A stretch of DNA of 64,000 nt. Source: Trichoplusia ni (Eukaryota > Arthropoda > Insecta > Lepidoptera > Noctuidae). Where the stretch lies: assembly GCF_003590095.1 (NCBI RefSeq), contig NC_039490.1, positions 8,883,834 to 8,947,833 on the forward strand, written 5' to 3'. Positions 1 through 12,474 of this stretch are shown here, in pieces. The position numbers and the translations under genes are program-made. The notes under the pieces are model-generated. The model was not told where the DNA came from. It was given only the letters and a program-made list of their open reading frames with translations, and made no database searches. Within the stretch, counting starts at the first letter, position 1, and every line of letters begins with the position of its first letter.

Positions 1-1604
1 TGCTAAAACTTCTAGCAATCTTTTTAAAAGATTATGGACTTTTAAGTAATGTCAAATTAGATACACGAATTATTAAATTAGATTGACGTTCAGTGATGAC
101 TGCCATAACCATTATTTTTGATTAACCTTGACAGTGTCATCAAAATGTCATAATTCGCGCCGAAATGAACGCACCACTGTTTTCATTTGATAGTTTCCGT
201 TTTGCAAGCGGATGAAGATAAAAGTTCATAATGGATAATAAATATGTAAATTACGTAGGTATTAAAAATTATTTTCGTAAAAATTACTGAAAATAAGGAT
301 GCGGTCATGACCTGTTACGCGGAACAGTTACTTTAACCTAGTATTTTACATGGTATTAGGTACAATATTAGAATATCTGCATGTTACATATATTTGAATT
401 ACAATAGTATTTTTGAATTCTATTACATTCTATATTTATATTTCGTCGACTGAAAATATGACTAGCCAAAACAATATTTTCATATCTTCATCATTCATTA
501 GCTGAATATAAGTGATAAAATATGTAGTTTGTTTTTATCACTCAATATAGTATTAAACATGATATGGCATGACAGTACTCCATTAATTCGAAAATACAAT
601 CACGTCTCAACCACCTTATACTTTGTAAACAATCACTACTAGATAAACTACTACTTATAGATAAAGAGGCCTTCAATTGATTAAATTTATTTTTAGTTCT
701 TTCGATATTACTCAACACTTATTATTGCGGATATGGAGATAATTGATGTCGTAAATAGATTAGGTTACAAAGTAATGTTATGTAGATATGTCTGTCTGGC
801 GGTAATCTGAGTTTTCCGCTTAAATTGTACATGAAGTTCAATCCTTACCTCGAAGAATGTCTGTGACTAAAAATACTTGTAACAACTAGATCGATGGCAC
901 TTGCAGTGATTGATACACAATGTAAATTGTGAACAATACATCTTGGGGTATCATGTTAACAATTGTTAACGCGTAAATTCAAAGTGCAGAGTCACCGCGT
1001 TTATAGTGATTTGCGCAATTAATTCGTTAAATAATTAGTAGTTACCTTACATCTGTGAAAACAATGTGCTCGTTGCATTCGCGGTTTGCAGTCTCTAACA
1101 TTAGTTTTAGTATTATCGTTTTATTGTTTCTTCTTTATAAATTGGAGAGTTTTATTTGAATAGGGTTTTTTGAAAGTTTTTTGGCACAAGTGATATATTT
1201 AGTATCGTTCAGGCAGATCGCATAAAAATAGAAGCTTTTTTAGCAAATTACTTTGCTTACTTGACTTAATGTTGCACGTGGTGTCGGTAAATAATAATTG
1301 TGATAAGTTTATTGATTGTAATGAGTGTAGTTCTCTAGTGAAACATACTTGCAGAGTTGTTGTCACATTACAATCTCTGGTTTGCAAATCAAATGTTATT
1401 TAATTAAGAAGTGCCATGGGTCACAGGTCCATAGGTGTTATTATTATATAATCGTACTTATATCACCGCGCCGTGATTACAAGGTGTACTCTGAACCCCG
1501 AATTCAGTTCACTATAGATAAGCTTTTAACTTTGGAGCGGCGAAAATGTCATTTTTATTTCTATTAATTTTCCAGATAGCATATAAAGGAAAAATACATC
1601 AAAC
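1..1604 (+). other. Upstream region of first P450; putative 5'UTR splice acceptor
   Basis: AT-rich DNA with no supportable coding region. A pyrimidine-rich stretch ending in AG at 1574-1575 is followed by ATAGC and then the P450 start codon. The second P450 has the same arrangement (TTTCAG then ATAGCA, exon from 5603), so both genes probably have an intron in the 5'UTR. The upstream non-coding exon and promoter cannot be placed by eye. Confidence 0.4.
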
Positions 1605-3356
1605 ATGATAACCTTGGCAGTAGCGGTGATCCTCCTGGTGTCCCTGTACTTGTATGGCACAAGGACCTTCAAATATTGGGAGCAAAGAGGAGTCAAACAT
1701 GACAAACCGAAGCCTTTTGTGGGAAACAACTTTTACGGGCTCTTGTTCAAGAAAAGTATGACACAAGTTGCCAACGAGCTTTACTGGAAGTACCCTAATG
1801 AGCCTGTAGTAGGATTCTTCCGCTCCAGTCGACCCGAACTGGTCATAAGAGACCCAGACATTGTGAAGCGCATACTGATCACAGACTTCGACCATTTCTA
1901 TAAACGTGGTTTCACGCATGAAAACACAGTGTTTGAACCTCTCATGCAGAACTTGTTCTTTGCTGAAGGAGACGTTTGGAAGCTGTTGAGGCAAAGAATA
2001 ACTCCCACCTTCACTACAGGGAAACTGAAGGGTATGTTCCCGCTGATCGTGGAGCGAGCAGAGAAGCTGAGAGCGCGCACGCTGGCAGCCGCTGTCAAAG
2101 GCAAACCGATCGACGCCAGAGACCTGATGGCGCGATTCACAACTGACTTTATCGGTGCTTGTGGCTTTGGGCTCGACGCAGACTCACTCAACGAAGAAGA
2201 ATCAGCATTCAGAAAACTTGGAATCAAGATATTCAAGTTGGGAGTGAAAGATATCATAAAGATTATGTTGAAAGATACCTTTCCCGATTTATTCCGTAAT
2301 ATTAAGATGTGGTCTCGTATAGAGGATGACATGGATGACCTCGTCAGAGAAATTTTGCAGAAGAGAAACTACAAACCGATCGGCAGAAACGACTTTATTG
2401 ATTTGATTCTGGAATGTCAAATGAAAGGAACCATGAAGGGTGAATCTATAGAAAAGAAAAAGCCAGACGGTTCGGCCGAGATCGCCACTCTAGAAATGGA
2501 TGTTGGCCTCATCGCTGCTCAAGTGTTTGTTTTCTTCGCTGCCGGATTTGAGACTTCCTCATCGGCCACTAGTTACACCCTCCACCAGTTGGCATATCAT
2601 CCCGAAGTGCAGAAAAAAGCTCAGGATGAAATCGATCGTGTGTTAGCTAAACATAATGGACAACTGTCATACGACGCCGTCAAAGAGCTGACTTACTTGG
2701 AATGGGTGTTCAAGGAAGGACTCCGCATGTTCCCATCTCTTGGCTTCTTGCTGAGGAAGAGCACTAGACCCTACCATTTCCCAGACCTAAACATGACTAT
2801 AGATGAGAACGTGAAGATCTTGATACCCCTGCAGTCTCTCCACAACGACCCCAAGTACTTCCCCGAGCCGGAAGTGTTCCGCCCGGAGCGGTTCGACCCT
2901 GAGGAGTTCGACTCCAACAACAAATACGTGTACCTGCCGTTTGGAGAGGGGCCCAGAGCTTGTATAGGTAAGCTTAAGATAATACAATACTTTGTTCTAC
3001 GAACTGCATTTCGTAATTTGATTAACTAGCCCAGATTTCTTGTTTCAATTGTTTTACTCTTGCAAGTACAAATAACGTCAACTGATATCTAAGTATTTCT
3101 TCTCTCTTGACGGAACTTTTAAACTATAGTGTGGTCACCATTTTTAATATAGATCGAAGTTCTAACAAATTTCTCATTTACAGGAGCTCGTCTCGGTCTG
3201 ATGCAGTCGCTGGCTGGTCTGGCGGCGGTGCTGTCCAGCTTCACGGTGGAGCCGGCGCCGGAGACCAAGCGAGTTCCGACCGTGGACCCCAAGTCCAGCA
3301 TCGTGCAGAGCATATCCAATGGGCTGCCACTCATGTTCATCGAAAGAAAGAAGTAA
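1605..3356 (+). CDS. Cytochrome P450, CYP3 clan, CYP6/CYP321-like (tandem copy 1)
   Basis: A microsomal monooxygenase, probably acting on plant toxins, insecticides or endogenous lipids. Exons are 1605-2967 and 3184-3356, with a GTAAG donor and a TTTACAG acceptor; the joined product is 511 aa, a normal length. An N-terminal hydrophobic anchor (about residues 2-17) is followed by TRTFKYWEQRG. The I-helix AGFETS is at 313-318, the K-helix ExxR at 371-374, PERF at 427-430, and the haem loop FGEGPRACIG at 446-455 with Cys453 as the haem ligand. The exon 2 start (ARLGLMQSLAGLAAVL) is typical of lepidopteran CYP6-type enzymes and unlike the CYP9 signature, so CYP6/CYP321 is favoured; the subfamily is not assigned. 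Reading through the intron gives a false 474-aa ORF. The neighbour at 5651 is a tandem paralogue with identical exon lengths. Confidence 0.93.
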
Positions 3357-4360
3357 ATCCAAAGACGACTTCAACTCTGCAATATATTAGTATCAAATCA
3401 TGTTGAAAAACGAAAAAAATGTTGCTAGTTAAACTGGCAAAGATTTTATGATTTAAGTAATTTATGAATTTTGTAAGTACGTTCAAGTACAACCTAGTAT
3501 GTAAATTTAAGAATGAATTAGGAGCCGCTGTGAAGTTATTGATTTCATGGTTAAAACTTTATTTATTTAGCCATTACATTACTGGTTTATCTCTTTAATT
3601 ACTTAACGATAACGATTGAGGTGTCTCGACATCACACACTATACATGTTGATAACTAATTTTATTTTTATGTGACTTAACGGAAAACCCTGCTCAAATTA
3701 TGTGATAATTTTGATAAATATAGTGTTCTACTTAAGCCTAAATCAAATTATACACTATTTTATGCACAAGAAGTGTTAAAAGAATAACATATTAAACCTG
3801 TTACTTTTATCTGTTCCTGAAAATATCTCCTATTATTACAAAAACTTGTGAAATACTTTTATTGTATTTTAATAAAAGATATTATTTGTGTACTTTTAAG
3901 ATGCATACTTAATACATAAGTAATATTATTGTGTAAGAAAAATATATTGTTCTTATGTTTTGGAACAATATTGAAAGTCTTGCCATTCATTGTTTTTAGG
4001 TTATGATTATTTTACAAAAGTTATATGTACATTACGAGAGATGTTAATGTGAGATTGTATGACTTTGTGTTTTAGTAGATGTAGTTATAAGTGTTGCTGT
4101 GATAAATAAATGTTTTTTTTTTACAAATTACCGACTATTTCTTTTTTATTCACAAACCTTTCCCGGCGATTTGTACTTCATTTTCGATGAAACAATTGCA
4201 AAATCCATTTACTTCTAATCTTATCTTAAAGCAATTACAAAATAACTGAGCCTACATAATAATCTGAATAATCACTCTTAAAATGCTATTAATATAAGCA
4301 TTAATCATAGGTCAATAATCAAATGATTTTATCAAAATACAGTTATTACTCATAAACATT
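3357..4360 (+). other. 3'UTR and downstream flank of P450 copy 1
   Basis: AT-rich and non-coding. Candidate poly(A) signals AATAAA lie at 3871-3876 and at 4104-4109; the latter is followed by a T-run. They would give a 3'UTR of roughly 0.5 or 0.75 kb. Which one is used cannot be decided from sequence. Confidence 0.4.
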
Positions 4361-4681
4361 CTCATCGGTGGCCAACTATGTTGGTTCGGCTTCCAGTCTA
4401 TCTGAATGTAGCAAAGAACAGTGTTTTATAAAGAGCGACTGTCTAGATGACCTCCTCAACCCAGTTACCTGGGCCACGTGCTACTCTTTAGCAAGAATAG
4501 TTTTTAGATTTTCTGACCGTCTCTCGAAAATGTATAAATAACAGGCGGACCTAATAATCTAACCTGCCTTCCGAATCACTAAGGAACTCGTTTTGACATA
4601 CATAAGTGGTCACCCATCCACGGACTGACTGTATCATGTGATCGATCAAGTTGTGCAGTTGCAGCTAAGCCACGAGCTCTG
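4361..4681 (-). repeat. 5S-rRNA-headed SINE-like repeat (family A)
   Basis: Read on the minus strand it begins AGAGCTCGTGGCTTAGCTG, runs through GATCGATCAC and then GTGGATGGGTGACC, which resembles the internal control region of 5S rRNA. It ends near the AACATAGTTGG-like tail shared with other copies. Further copies or fragments are at 10531, 16697, 22836 and 33011. Confidence 0.7.
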
Positions 4682-5650
4682 TAATACTGTCTTTAACAAC
4701 AACTGACACAATTTCCCATTAAGTTCAGGATATTAGGGTAATATATCCTTTGTTTCTTATCATTTTATTGACTTCAAAATGTTATAATTTGTTGAGCATC
4801 CAGAACCTTAAGCCGGCTATACCGGTTAAAGACATCTTGATGAATATAACTTAAAACTGGCTTTTGTTTCACTAAAATTGAAGCCACCACCACCATTCAT
4901 TATGTTTTTAAAAGAAAATAAACTCAAGTCAAATGGACCACCTAGAATGCAATATTAACGCATTTAACATATTAATTTTAAGGGAGAGGGTATGGTTAGA
5001 GTCAGACTTTTACAGACTAGACCATCCCCCACTTGCCAATTATATCATATGTACGTATCATAGTATATCTCCAATATCATCATTAAAAAAAACTTCGTTA
5101 AGACGTGATGTATTTGATCGTATTCTAAATAGTTTCTAGGTTTTTTCTATCAAGTTAAAAGATTGTCATAACTTTTACTACTAGACCGGCCGACAAGTCA
5201 GTCACGTGACTTGAAGGAGAGGAATATCACCTCATCCTCACCACATTTAATGCTGTTTAGTTGCTTATGTAATGGCTGAAATAGTACCATATTGCGCATC
5301 ACCCCCCAGAAATATCACTATTTGTTGGCAAAATATGTACATAATATATACATAATATGATCAAGTAATAAATATGCGATGCCATATTTATTAAGATTGA
5401 TTAACAGTATTAACACCTTGCAGCTTATAACCTTATGCCTGGTAAATCTGATTACGAAATCTGCAAATAAATTCCATTTGTATGCTTTATTTTTATTACT
5501 TTATCGGTGTTTAGATAAAAAGCTGCGTACTTTGATCCCAAAATATGTCACATGCTGAGAAGAATTGGACTTTGGAATTAATTGTTATCTCTTTTGTTTC
5601 AGATAGCAACGAAGTATTTTTAGTGCATTAACCACAGCAGAGAAATCACT
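4682..5650. other. Intergenic region between the two P450 genes
   Basis: No gene or clear repeat is seen. The segment 5591-5602 (CTTTTGTTTCAG) is a good splice acceptor ending 48 bases before the start codon of P450 copy 2 and matches the acceptor upstream of copy 1. Confidence 0.4.
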
Positions 5651-7428
5651 ATGATAACCTTAGCGGTGGTTGTCATTCTACTGGTGTCCTTGTACTTGTA
5701 CAATACAAGGACATTCAAGTACTGGGAACAAAGAGGTATCAAACATGACAAGCCGCTTCCTCTGTTCGGAAACAATCTAAAGGGTTTCCTCTTCATAAAG
5801 AGTGTGACACAGGTCGCTCACGAAATGTACTTGAAGTATCCAACTGAAAAAGTTGTAGGATTCTTCCGGTCGACACAACCCGAATTAATCATCAGAGACC
5901 CGGAGATCGCTAAGCGTATCCTCATGACTGACTTTGACTACTTCTGGCAAAGAGGCATTACGCCACACAAGACTGTGTTTGAACCTCTTAATCAGAACTT
6001 GTTCTTTGCTGACGGAGATATTTGGAAGCTGCTGCGCCAGAGGATGACGCCTGCCTTCACTTCAGGGAAGCTCAAGGCCATGTTCCCGTTAATCGTGGAG
6101 AGAGCAGAGAGGTTGAAAGTACGTGCGCTGGCTGCCGCCGACGAAGGTAAATCAATCGATGCTCGAGATCTAATGGCGAGGTTCACGACCGACTTCATAG
6201 GGGCTTGTGGCTTTGGACTCGACACAGACACTTTAAATGATGAAAACTCAGCGTTCAGGAAACTTGGAATCAAAATATTTAAATTTGGCGCGAAAGACAT
6301 TTTAAAAGGTATCGCAAAAGAATTGTTCCCAGAAATCTTTAAGAATTTGAAAGTATGGGTCCGCTTAGAAGGCGACATGAATGATCTGGTCGGAGAAATA
6401 TTGCGCCAGAGGAACTACAAGCCGATCGGGAGAAACGACTTTATAGATTTGATGTTGGAATGCAAACAGAAAGGGACCATGGTTGGGGAATCTATTGAGA
6501 AGAGGAAACCTGACGGAACACCCGAGAGGGTCAGCTTGGAGTTCAATGATGGACTCATCGGCGCTCAAGTGTTCGTATTTTTCGCTGCAGGATTTGAAAC
6601 ATCGTCTTCTGCAACTAGTTTCACTCTGCACGAATTAGCATTTAACCAAGACGTCCAGAAGAAGGCTCAGAATGAGATCGACCGCGTGTTAGCTAAACAT
6701 AATGGACAACTGTCATACGACGCCATCAAAGAGATGACTTACTTGGAATGGGTGTTCAAGGAAGGACTCCGCATGTTCCCATCTCTTGGCTTCCTGCTAA
6801 GAAGGAGTACAAGACCTTACACAATCCCAGAACTAGGCGTCACTATTGATGATAATGTGAAAGTCTTGATTCCGCTGCAGTCTCTCCACAACGACCCTAA
6901 GTACTTCCCAGAGCCTGAAGAGTTCCGCCCGGAGCGGTTCGACCCTGAGGAGTTCGACTCCAACAACAAATACGTGTATCTGCCGTTTGGAGAGGGACCC
7001 AGAGCTTGTATAGGTAAGTTATTCACAACATTCGTCATTATTGACCAATGTGATCTGACCTTCACCACTGGCGGGAGTATAGTTGATCAAAATGACGAAT
7101 TGACGAGCCTCATGCTCGATTCTTCCTGAAATACCTTAAAATAGAGTTAGCGGATTAATCGTTAACAGTAGAACCTCTTTACGCAACCCACAGATTAGGT
7201 GTATCCAAAGATCAATTTAAGAACTCCAATATAAAATTCTCTTGATGTTCCACAGGAGCTCGTCTCGGTCTGATGCAGTCGCTGGCTGGTCTGGCGGCGG
7301 TGCTGTCCAGCTTCACGGTGGAGCCGGCGCCGGAGACTGTCCGTCGTCCAGTCGTCGACCCCAAGTCCGCCATCGTACAGAGCATAGCTGCTGGACTCCC
7401 GCTGAAGTTCATCGCCAGGAAAAAGTAA
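5651..7428 (+). CDS. Cytochrome P450, CYP3 clan, CYP6/CYP321-like (tandem copy 2)
   Basis: A tandem paralogue of the gene at 1605. Exons are 5651-7013 and 7256-7428 (1363 and 173 bases, exactly as in copy 1), giving 511 aa. Exon 1 aligns with copy 1 without any indel, at a constant offset of 4046. The membrane anchor, AGFETS, ExxR, PERF and FGEGPRACIG motifs fall at the same residues, with Cys453 as the haem ligand. The intron differs in length and sequence. Most of exon 1 differs at many sites, but the last third of exon 1 and the first 82 bases of exon 2 are nearly or fully identical to copy 1. This suggests recent gene conversion after an older duplication. Reading into the intron gives a false 492-aa ORF. 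Confidence 0.93.
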
Positions 7429-10400
7429 ACGAACAACATCAATCAGGTCTTATAAACGACTGTTGTCAAGTTATTTCAAGATTATGTTAAATTTTGTAAG
7501 GCGGTTTCATAATTGTTTGATAATGGTGTCGAATCGCTCGCTATATTTTTATGTTTAAAAACTCATTTAAAGAAAAACGTCGATCTCCTTTAGTCTTCCA
7601 TTCTAGCTTATAACTATTCATGCGTTTCTATAAAAGTCACGTCAAGGTGTTTGTCTTCATTGCTTCTATATACGTATAATTTTTCTCTAGTCTGTCATTC
7701 TAATCGTATCAAAGGCGGACATAAATACTTTTTTTCTTTAGATAGGGTTTAAAAACTAATTTAATTTTCTTTTAACACATTAACTTACTAATTAAATTTA
7801 AACACATAGGGCTCACTCCTATAACTGGTATGGTTTCATTTAGTCGTTTCTAAAACGGTACCTTTAAACCAACAATTAATGCAAGTGTGGTCAGCTGACA
7901 ATCAAGCTTAGTTCCACAATTGGCGTTGACAACTTGAAAGTCCGAAGTAAGCTTACTGTTAATCCCAATTGAATATGATTATATGTTATTGAGACTATCA
8001 AAATGATAAAAGGAAGCATAATATTAGCATTAAGCTAATATTCATCTATTTATCAATTAAACAAGAATATACCTGCTTATATCATACGTGAGAGCCACAG
8101 GTGGATGAACAACACAATAGTAGATACTTTGTAACGCGGAAAATTCTGCTCACAAATAGATAAGAATAGATAATTTTAATTATGGTAATTTTAATCTCTC
8201 TTGTTAGGAAGCTCCGAAACTAACCGTAACTGGTACAGGAACCGATAATGACTTGTTTCGAATGTTTTTGGTTAGGGGCGAAGATTACCTAGAATACTAT
8301 GTGAAAGGTTCTAGTTGGTTGTGCCGGTCCTCAAAAAATAAATCGGAACATAAACTGTACCGACGTCAAAATAACAGGTATCTAAGTTTTTCATAATAAT
8401 TTAGCTCGTTAATTCAATTACCAGGTCAGCATAATAGCCGGAAAAAGAGATACCACTTGCACATTTAATAATAATTGTTCAATTTGATACATTTAAGTTT
8501 ACAATGCAACCGTTCCGTGAATGACAACTGTTATTTGTAATAGGTATTGTAACTGTTATATTATCGTACTACATAGCTCATCCCTGTTGACGTCTCAAAG
8601 AACAGTCATAATAAATACATTTAAATCTACTTTTAAAATTAATCGACTTTTACATATTATTTATTATGTATTCGTTTTGTTTAGTTAAACTAAATAAGAA
8701 AATAAATACGTATTTATCATTTTAAGATTTAGGTAAAAATGTTATTTTTATTGTGGTTTAAGTCAAAATATGTAATGTTACTTGAATAAAATTATTATTA
8801 ATTCATTTTATATAATTGCTTTTGGTTATTTTTATTTCGTATATTATTAATTTGTTAATGTTCAGAACTCTTTTTGGTTGATATTTGACGTAAACTTAGC
8901 TACAATCGAAAAACTTCCAAAAAATATATCAGACAGTATATTTTTACGGCTTTTCTAAACGAATTCATACATTGTATAGATTAAATAAGATAAAAAACCT
9001 ACATGAATCAATAAAATGACAGATAACATTGTTGATAACATCACAATCAGCAGTCACAATGATGGTGTAACATTGTCGTTTAATCCCAGCCATTGTCCGC
9101 GTGCTCTTACAATACCACGGGGTAAGTAGCTGTCACGTTACCTGCCTACCGTAACAGTAGGTAGATAGTGGTGTGTTTTAAGTGAAGAAGCATGTTTGCG
9201 TGAATGATTTATGACGTGTGAGGTTTTCGTCGATTTCGCCAGAATTCTGGTAACGATAAATTCAAAATGGAATGGATAAATAGGGTGTGAGTTTTTTTTT
9301 TCAGAAAGAAAATATTGGTTTCAAAAGCCAGTAAAAAGGCCAATTTAAAAATATCTATTGTTTATGATCCATATTTTTTTATGAATTTAAAAGCTATTTG
9401 AATTTTCGTCTGTTCAGCAAATGATTAAAACTTCGTAGTGTTAACTTTCGACAAAGTGTCGAGAGCTTGAGAGCTTCAGGACTTATAACCGTAGACCACA
9501 TTTGAAAAGTCTATGTGCAAATTAGACTGGAACTAGATGTTCAGGCTTAAGTCCTGCAGTCACAGTCTTATCATTTGGCTCTCACAATCTCATTAACAAT
9601 ATAACTGTTGTACCTTTATCAACGGTATCAAAAAGCCAGTTTCCATTTCCAGTTAGGGAATTTTTAATACTATTTTATCAACTCGCAAACCTAAATTATC
9701 TTCATCGGTCTAGTCGTTCTGCAGTAAATCCTTTTGACCAAACATTTTTTTCAAAATTCGTTCTTCCAAAAATATAAACCATTTGATTCTCCACTTGGCT
9801 ATTAGCTCGCTTATTATTATTGTCTAAATTGTACATAGCAATTGTACAAGCAAGTCCAACACAATTATTCTCGTATTTTTTGTTGCAGTTTTTGTTCGCC
9901 TCCATCTACGTAACATGATATTTATTAGTTTTCCTCAACAATTGAACAGTAAAAAATTAATAGAATTATCTAATTTGATACACAGCATTTATTTTGTTCT
10001 GGAAACAAATCGTAGATTGTCTGACAGCGTGCTGCTGAGGAGTTTTTTTATTCTGTTTCTTCTCTCACAGCAATAGCACTTAGGAAGCGGTGATGGGTGG
10101 GCGAAACTATGTGCTATCCAAAAAGTGCTACTTAGTAGCCTAATTTGAATAAATTACTTTTGTTTTTTTCTGCAGAGGTGACACTGCCGAGGGTCGTGGT
10201 ACTGTGCAGTAGTGGATCGCGAAACGTTCTTCAATGTTGCCACTATATGCGAAGTGTTGCGACTCGCATCGATCTATTAATTCAGCCAATCTCGGTCCAC
10301 AGCTAGACATAAGAGATAGGTACCTAAATATTCCTAACTTATATTTTACTTGTGATACAAACCAGTATGTATGAAGGTAGAGTGGACTTTGGTCAGCCAT

Positions 10401-10530
10401 TTGGCTCGCTCATCGTGAATAACAGTTTCTATTCCAGTTTATTTTGGACTTTGCACTTATAGTTTAAGTTATGACAGAACTTATGTGTACGAATAACATG
10501 ATATAATTTGTTTTTTATTGCGTCAGGTCA
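7429..10530. other. Gene-free AT-rich region downstream of the P450 pair
   Basis: About 3.1 kb with no ORF that resembles a known family. The segment near 10060-10150 (ending CTAATTTGAATAAATTA) looks like a fragment of an interspersed repeat. I see nothing else to annotate. Confidence 0.4.
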
Positions 10531-10850
10531 GAGAAGCTCGTGGCTAAGCTTCAATTGCACAAGTTTATCGATCACAGGTTAAGTTACGCTTGATATGGTC
10601 GGACAGTGGATGGGTGACCCTGTTAAGCTAAGCCATGTTTCACCGCGTTAAAAGCACATTAGATTGTGGGGCCCGGCTGTTTTAGCATATCTTTGACAGT
10701 CGTTACAGGAAGTCAGAAGCTTAAAAGTCTGGCAACCAGTCTAACCAAGGGGTATCGTGTTGCCCAGGTAACTGGGTTGAGGGGGTCAGATAGGCAGTCG
10801 CTCCTTGTACAACACTGGCACTACTATACTGGGTTGGGATCGAACCTGCA
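10531..10850 (+). repeat. 5S-rRNA-headed SINE-like repeat (family A)
   Basis: The plus-strand copy begins with GCTCGTGGCTAAGCT, continues with TCGATCACAGGTTAAG and reaches GTGGATGGGTGACC. The body (GGGGCCCGGCTGTTTTAGC, then GACAGTCGTTACAGG, then GGGGTATCGTGTTGCCC) matches the copy at 22836-23222. A 116-aa ORF here is only repeat sequence. Confidence 0.75.
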
Positions 10851-11216
10851 CCTCTTGTATGGACCCGAAAGTTCATCAACCAACCATGAGAGCAATCTTA
10901 AACCGAGGAGAGATTTGCCTGTGAACCTCTCAGCTAACAGCCAAGATGTTTTATGTAATTTGTTCAATACTTACTATATTAAAAACACAGACTCAGGTAA
11001 AAAAAAAACCAAATAATCTCAAAAAATAATCTTTACTTACAACCATTTATACACACCCACACACACAGCGAGACCAAACCGACAATTGTAGAAAAATAAC
11101 AAATTTGACAAAAAAAAACATATTCAAAATAAAAATAATGCAGGAACGTAAACAGTATAAATATTATGTACAGACTTCATAATCTCGCACTCACAATGGT
11201 AAAAAAAAATACAAGG

Positions 11217-11350
11217 ACACGTCGTACGACAAAATCGTACGAACGACAGATGGTTTGTCGTACGATAATATCGCACGATGGAAAATGAAACCATGAAGTT
11301 TTATTTTATTGTCGTACGACAAAATCGCATCGCTCGCTCGTACGACGCTT
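11217..11350. repeat. Cluster of GTCGTACGAC palindromes
   Basis: The perfect 10-bp palindrome GTCGTACGAC occurs at 11221-11230 and 11311-11320, each followed by AAAATCG. Between and after them are partial forms: ATCGTACGAAC, TGTCGTACGATA, ATCGCACGAT and CTCGTACGACG. This density is not expected in AT-rich DNA. Function unknown. Confidence 0.6.
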
Positions 11351-11519
11351 AACGCTCATCCCATACTACTGCCGTGTCGTGTCGGTCGTCTAACTTGAGA
11401 TCTCTCAATTGTGACTAAGATAATGTTCCACTGAAAGTGTTAATATTTATTTTATTAAGTATCGCTAAACGAATATAAGCTAGTTTCTTCAGAATAGATT
11501 TAGTAGCAACCGTTACAGA

Positions 11520-11725
11520 CAACGCCATCTAGTCTCAAACTAAGCAGAGCTTGTATTATGAGTACTAGACAACTGATAAACATACTTATATATTTCTAAA
11601 TACATACATAATATAGATAAATTACACCCAGACACAGAGCAAATGATCATGCTCATCACACAAATATTTGTCCTGGGTGGGAATCGAACCCACGACCTCC
11701 ATAGAGCAGACTAAACAGTCGGATA
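11520..11725 (-). repeat. tRNA-derived SINE (family B)
   Basis: The minus strand carries GGTTCGATTCCCACCCAGG (a box B-type Pol III promoter element) and then the common body with TGTGATGAGCA, TGTCTGGGTG and ATTTAGAAATATATAAG. It ends GAGACTAGATGGCG. It matches the complete plus-strand copy at 19092. Confidence 0.8.
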
Positions 11726-12011
11726 CATTCTATTAAGCATAAAAAATATAGAATAGAAGTTAGTTTTTAAAGACTGGAAGACAAACATATGGGATTATAA
11801 TGGAAGAACTTTAGTGATATTAAGAGAAAATATTTATATGCTTTTAAAAATATTAATGAAATTACGTCCGTGTGCGTTTACTCAAATATAAAGTCTTGTA
11901 GAATCAAATATAATTTTAGGTTAACTATAAGAAATATATCGAGGAATTGAGAACTACCTTTTTTCAAGTCGGTTAATTCTTAACACTCGCTTTCAATGTT
12001 ACCACACCTTT

Positions 12012-12153
12012 TAGGGCCGATTTTTCAATCGTCAGATAACTTTTATCTGAGGAATAAATATGGCCGTTTGACAAATTTTCTATACAAAAGCTGTCAAAGC
12101 GTCAAATATATTCATCGAATAAAAGTTATCTGGCGATTGAAAAATCGGCCCTA
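12012..12153. mobile_element. Short TIR element (MITE), about 138 bp
   Basis: Bases 12014-12151 start GGGCCGATTTTTCAATCG and end in its reverse complement. The terminal inverted repeats extend over about 33 bases with one mismatch (GTCAG versus GCCAG). TA flanks both ends and is a likely target-site duplication; the extended flank TTA/TAA is palindromic. It has no coding capacity. A TA target suggests mobilisation by a Tc1/mariner-type transposase, which is inferred. Confidence 0.85.
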
Positions 12154-12474
12154 AGACTTGTAGCTATCTTCTTATATATCAAAATGAATTGCTGTTCGAT
12201 AGTCTCGGTATAACAAATAGCCTTTTCCGTGTATTTCTAAATGAATCGTCTAATACTATGTCACTGACCGTTCACATAATTATATTATGAATGGCATTTT
12301 TCTTTTCATTACATTATTGTATACCAAATACTGTGTCTTATACGCTTCAATTCAACTCCAATGACATAAGTTGGGCGAGAAGAACGGAGTTGTGAACGGG
12401 ATATGTTAAACAGCGCCATCTATCGGCGAGCGGCAGTAGTATGGAACTAGTGAGCTAGCGACCCCTATAAGTAC

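Noticed and set aside
1582..1588. TATAAA just before the first P450 start codon as a TATA box
   Set aside because: It lies only about 20 bases from the ATG and downstream of a likely 5'UTR splice acceptor, so it is not a plausible core promoter.
1898..2332. Antisense ORFs of 66-144 aa within the P450 exons
   Set aside because: Shadows of conserved P450 coding sequence; no family resemblance on the reverse strand.
1605..7428. Assignment of the P450 pair to CYP9
   Set aside because: The haem loop and following ARLGLMQSLAGL segment are CYP6/CYP321-like and differ from the CYP9 pattern.
10666..11016. 116-aa ORF
   Set aside because: Translation of the 5S-headed SINE body.
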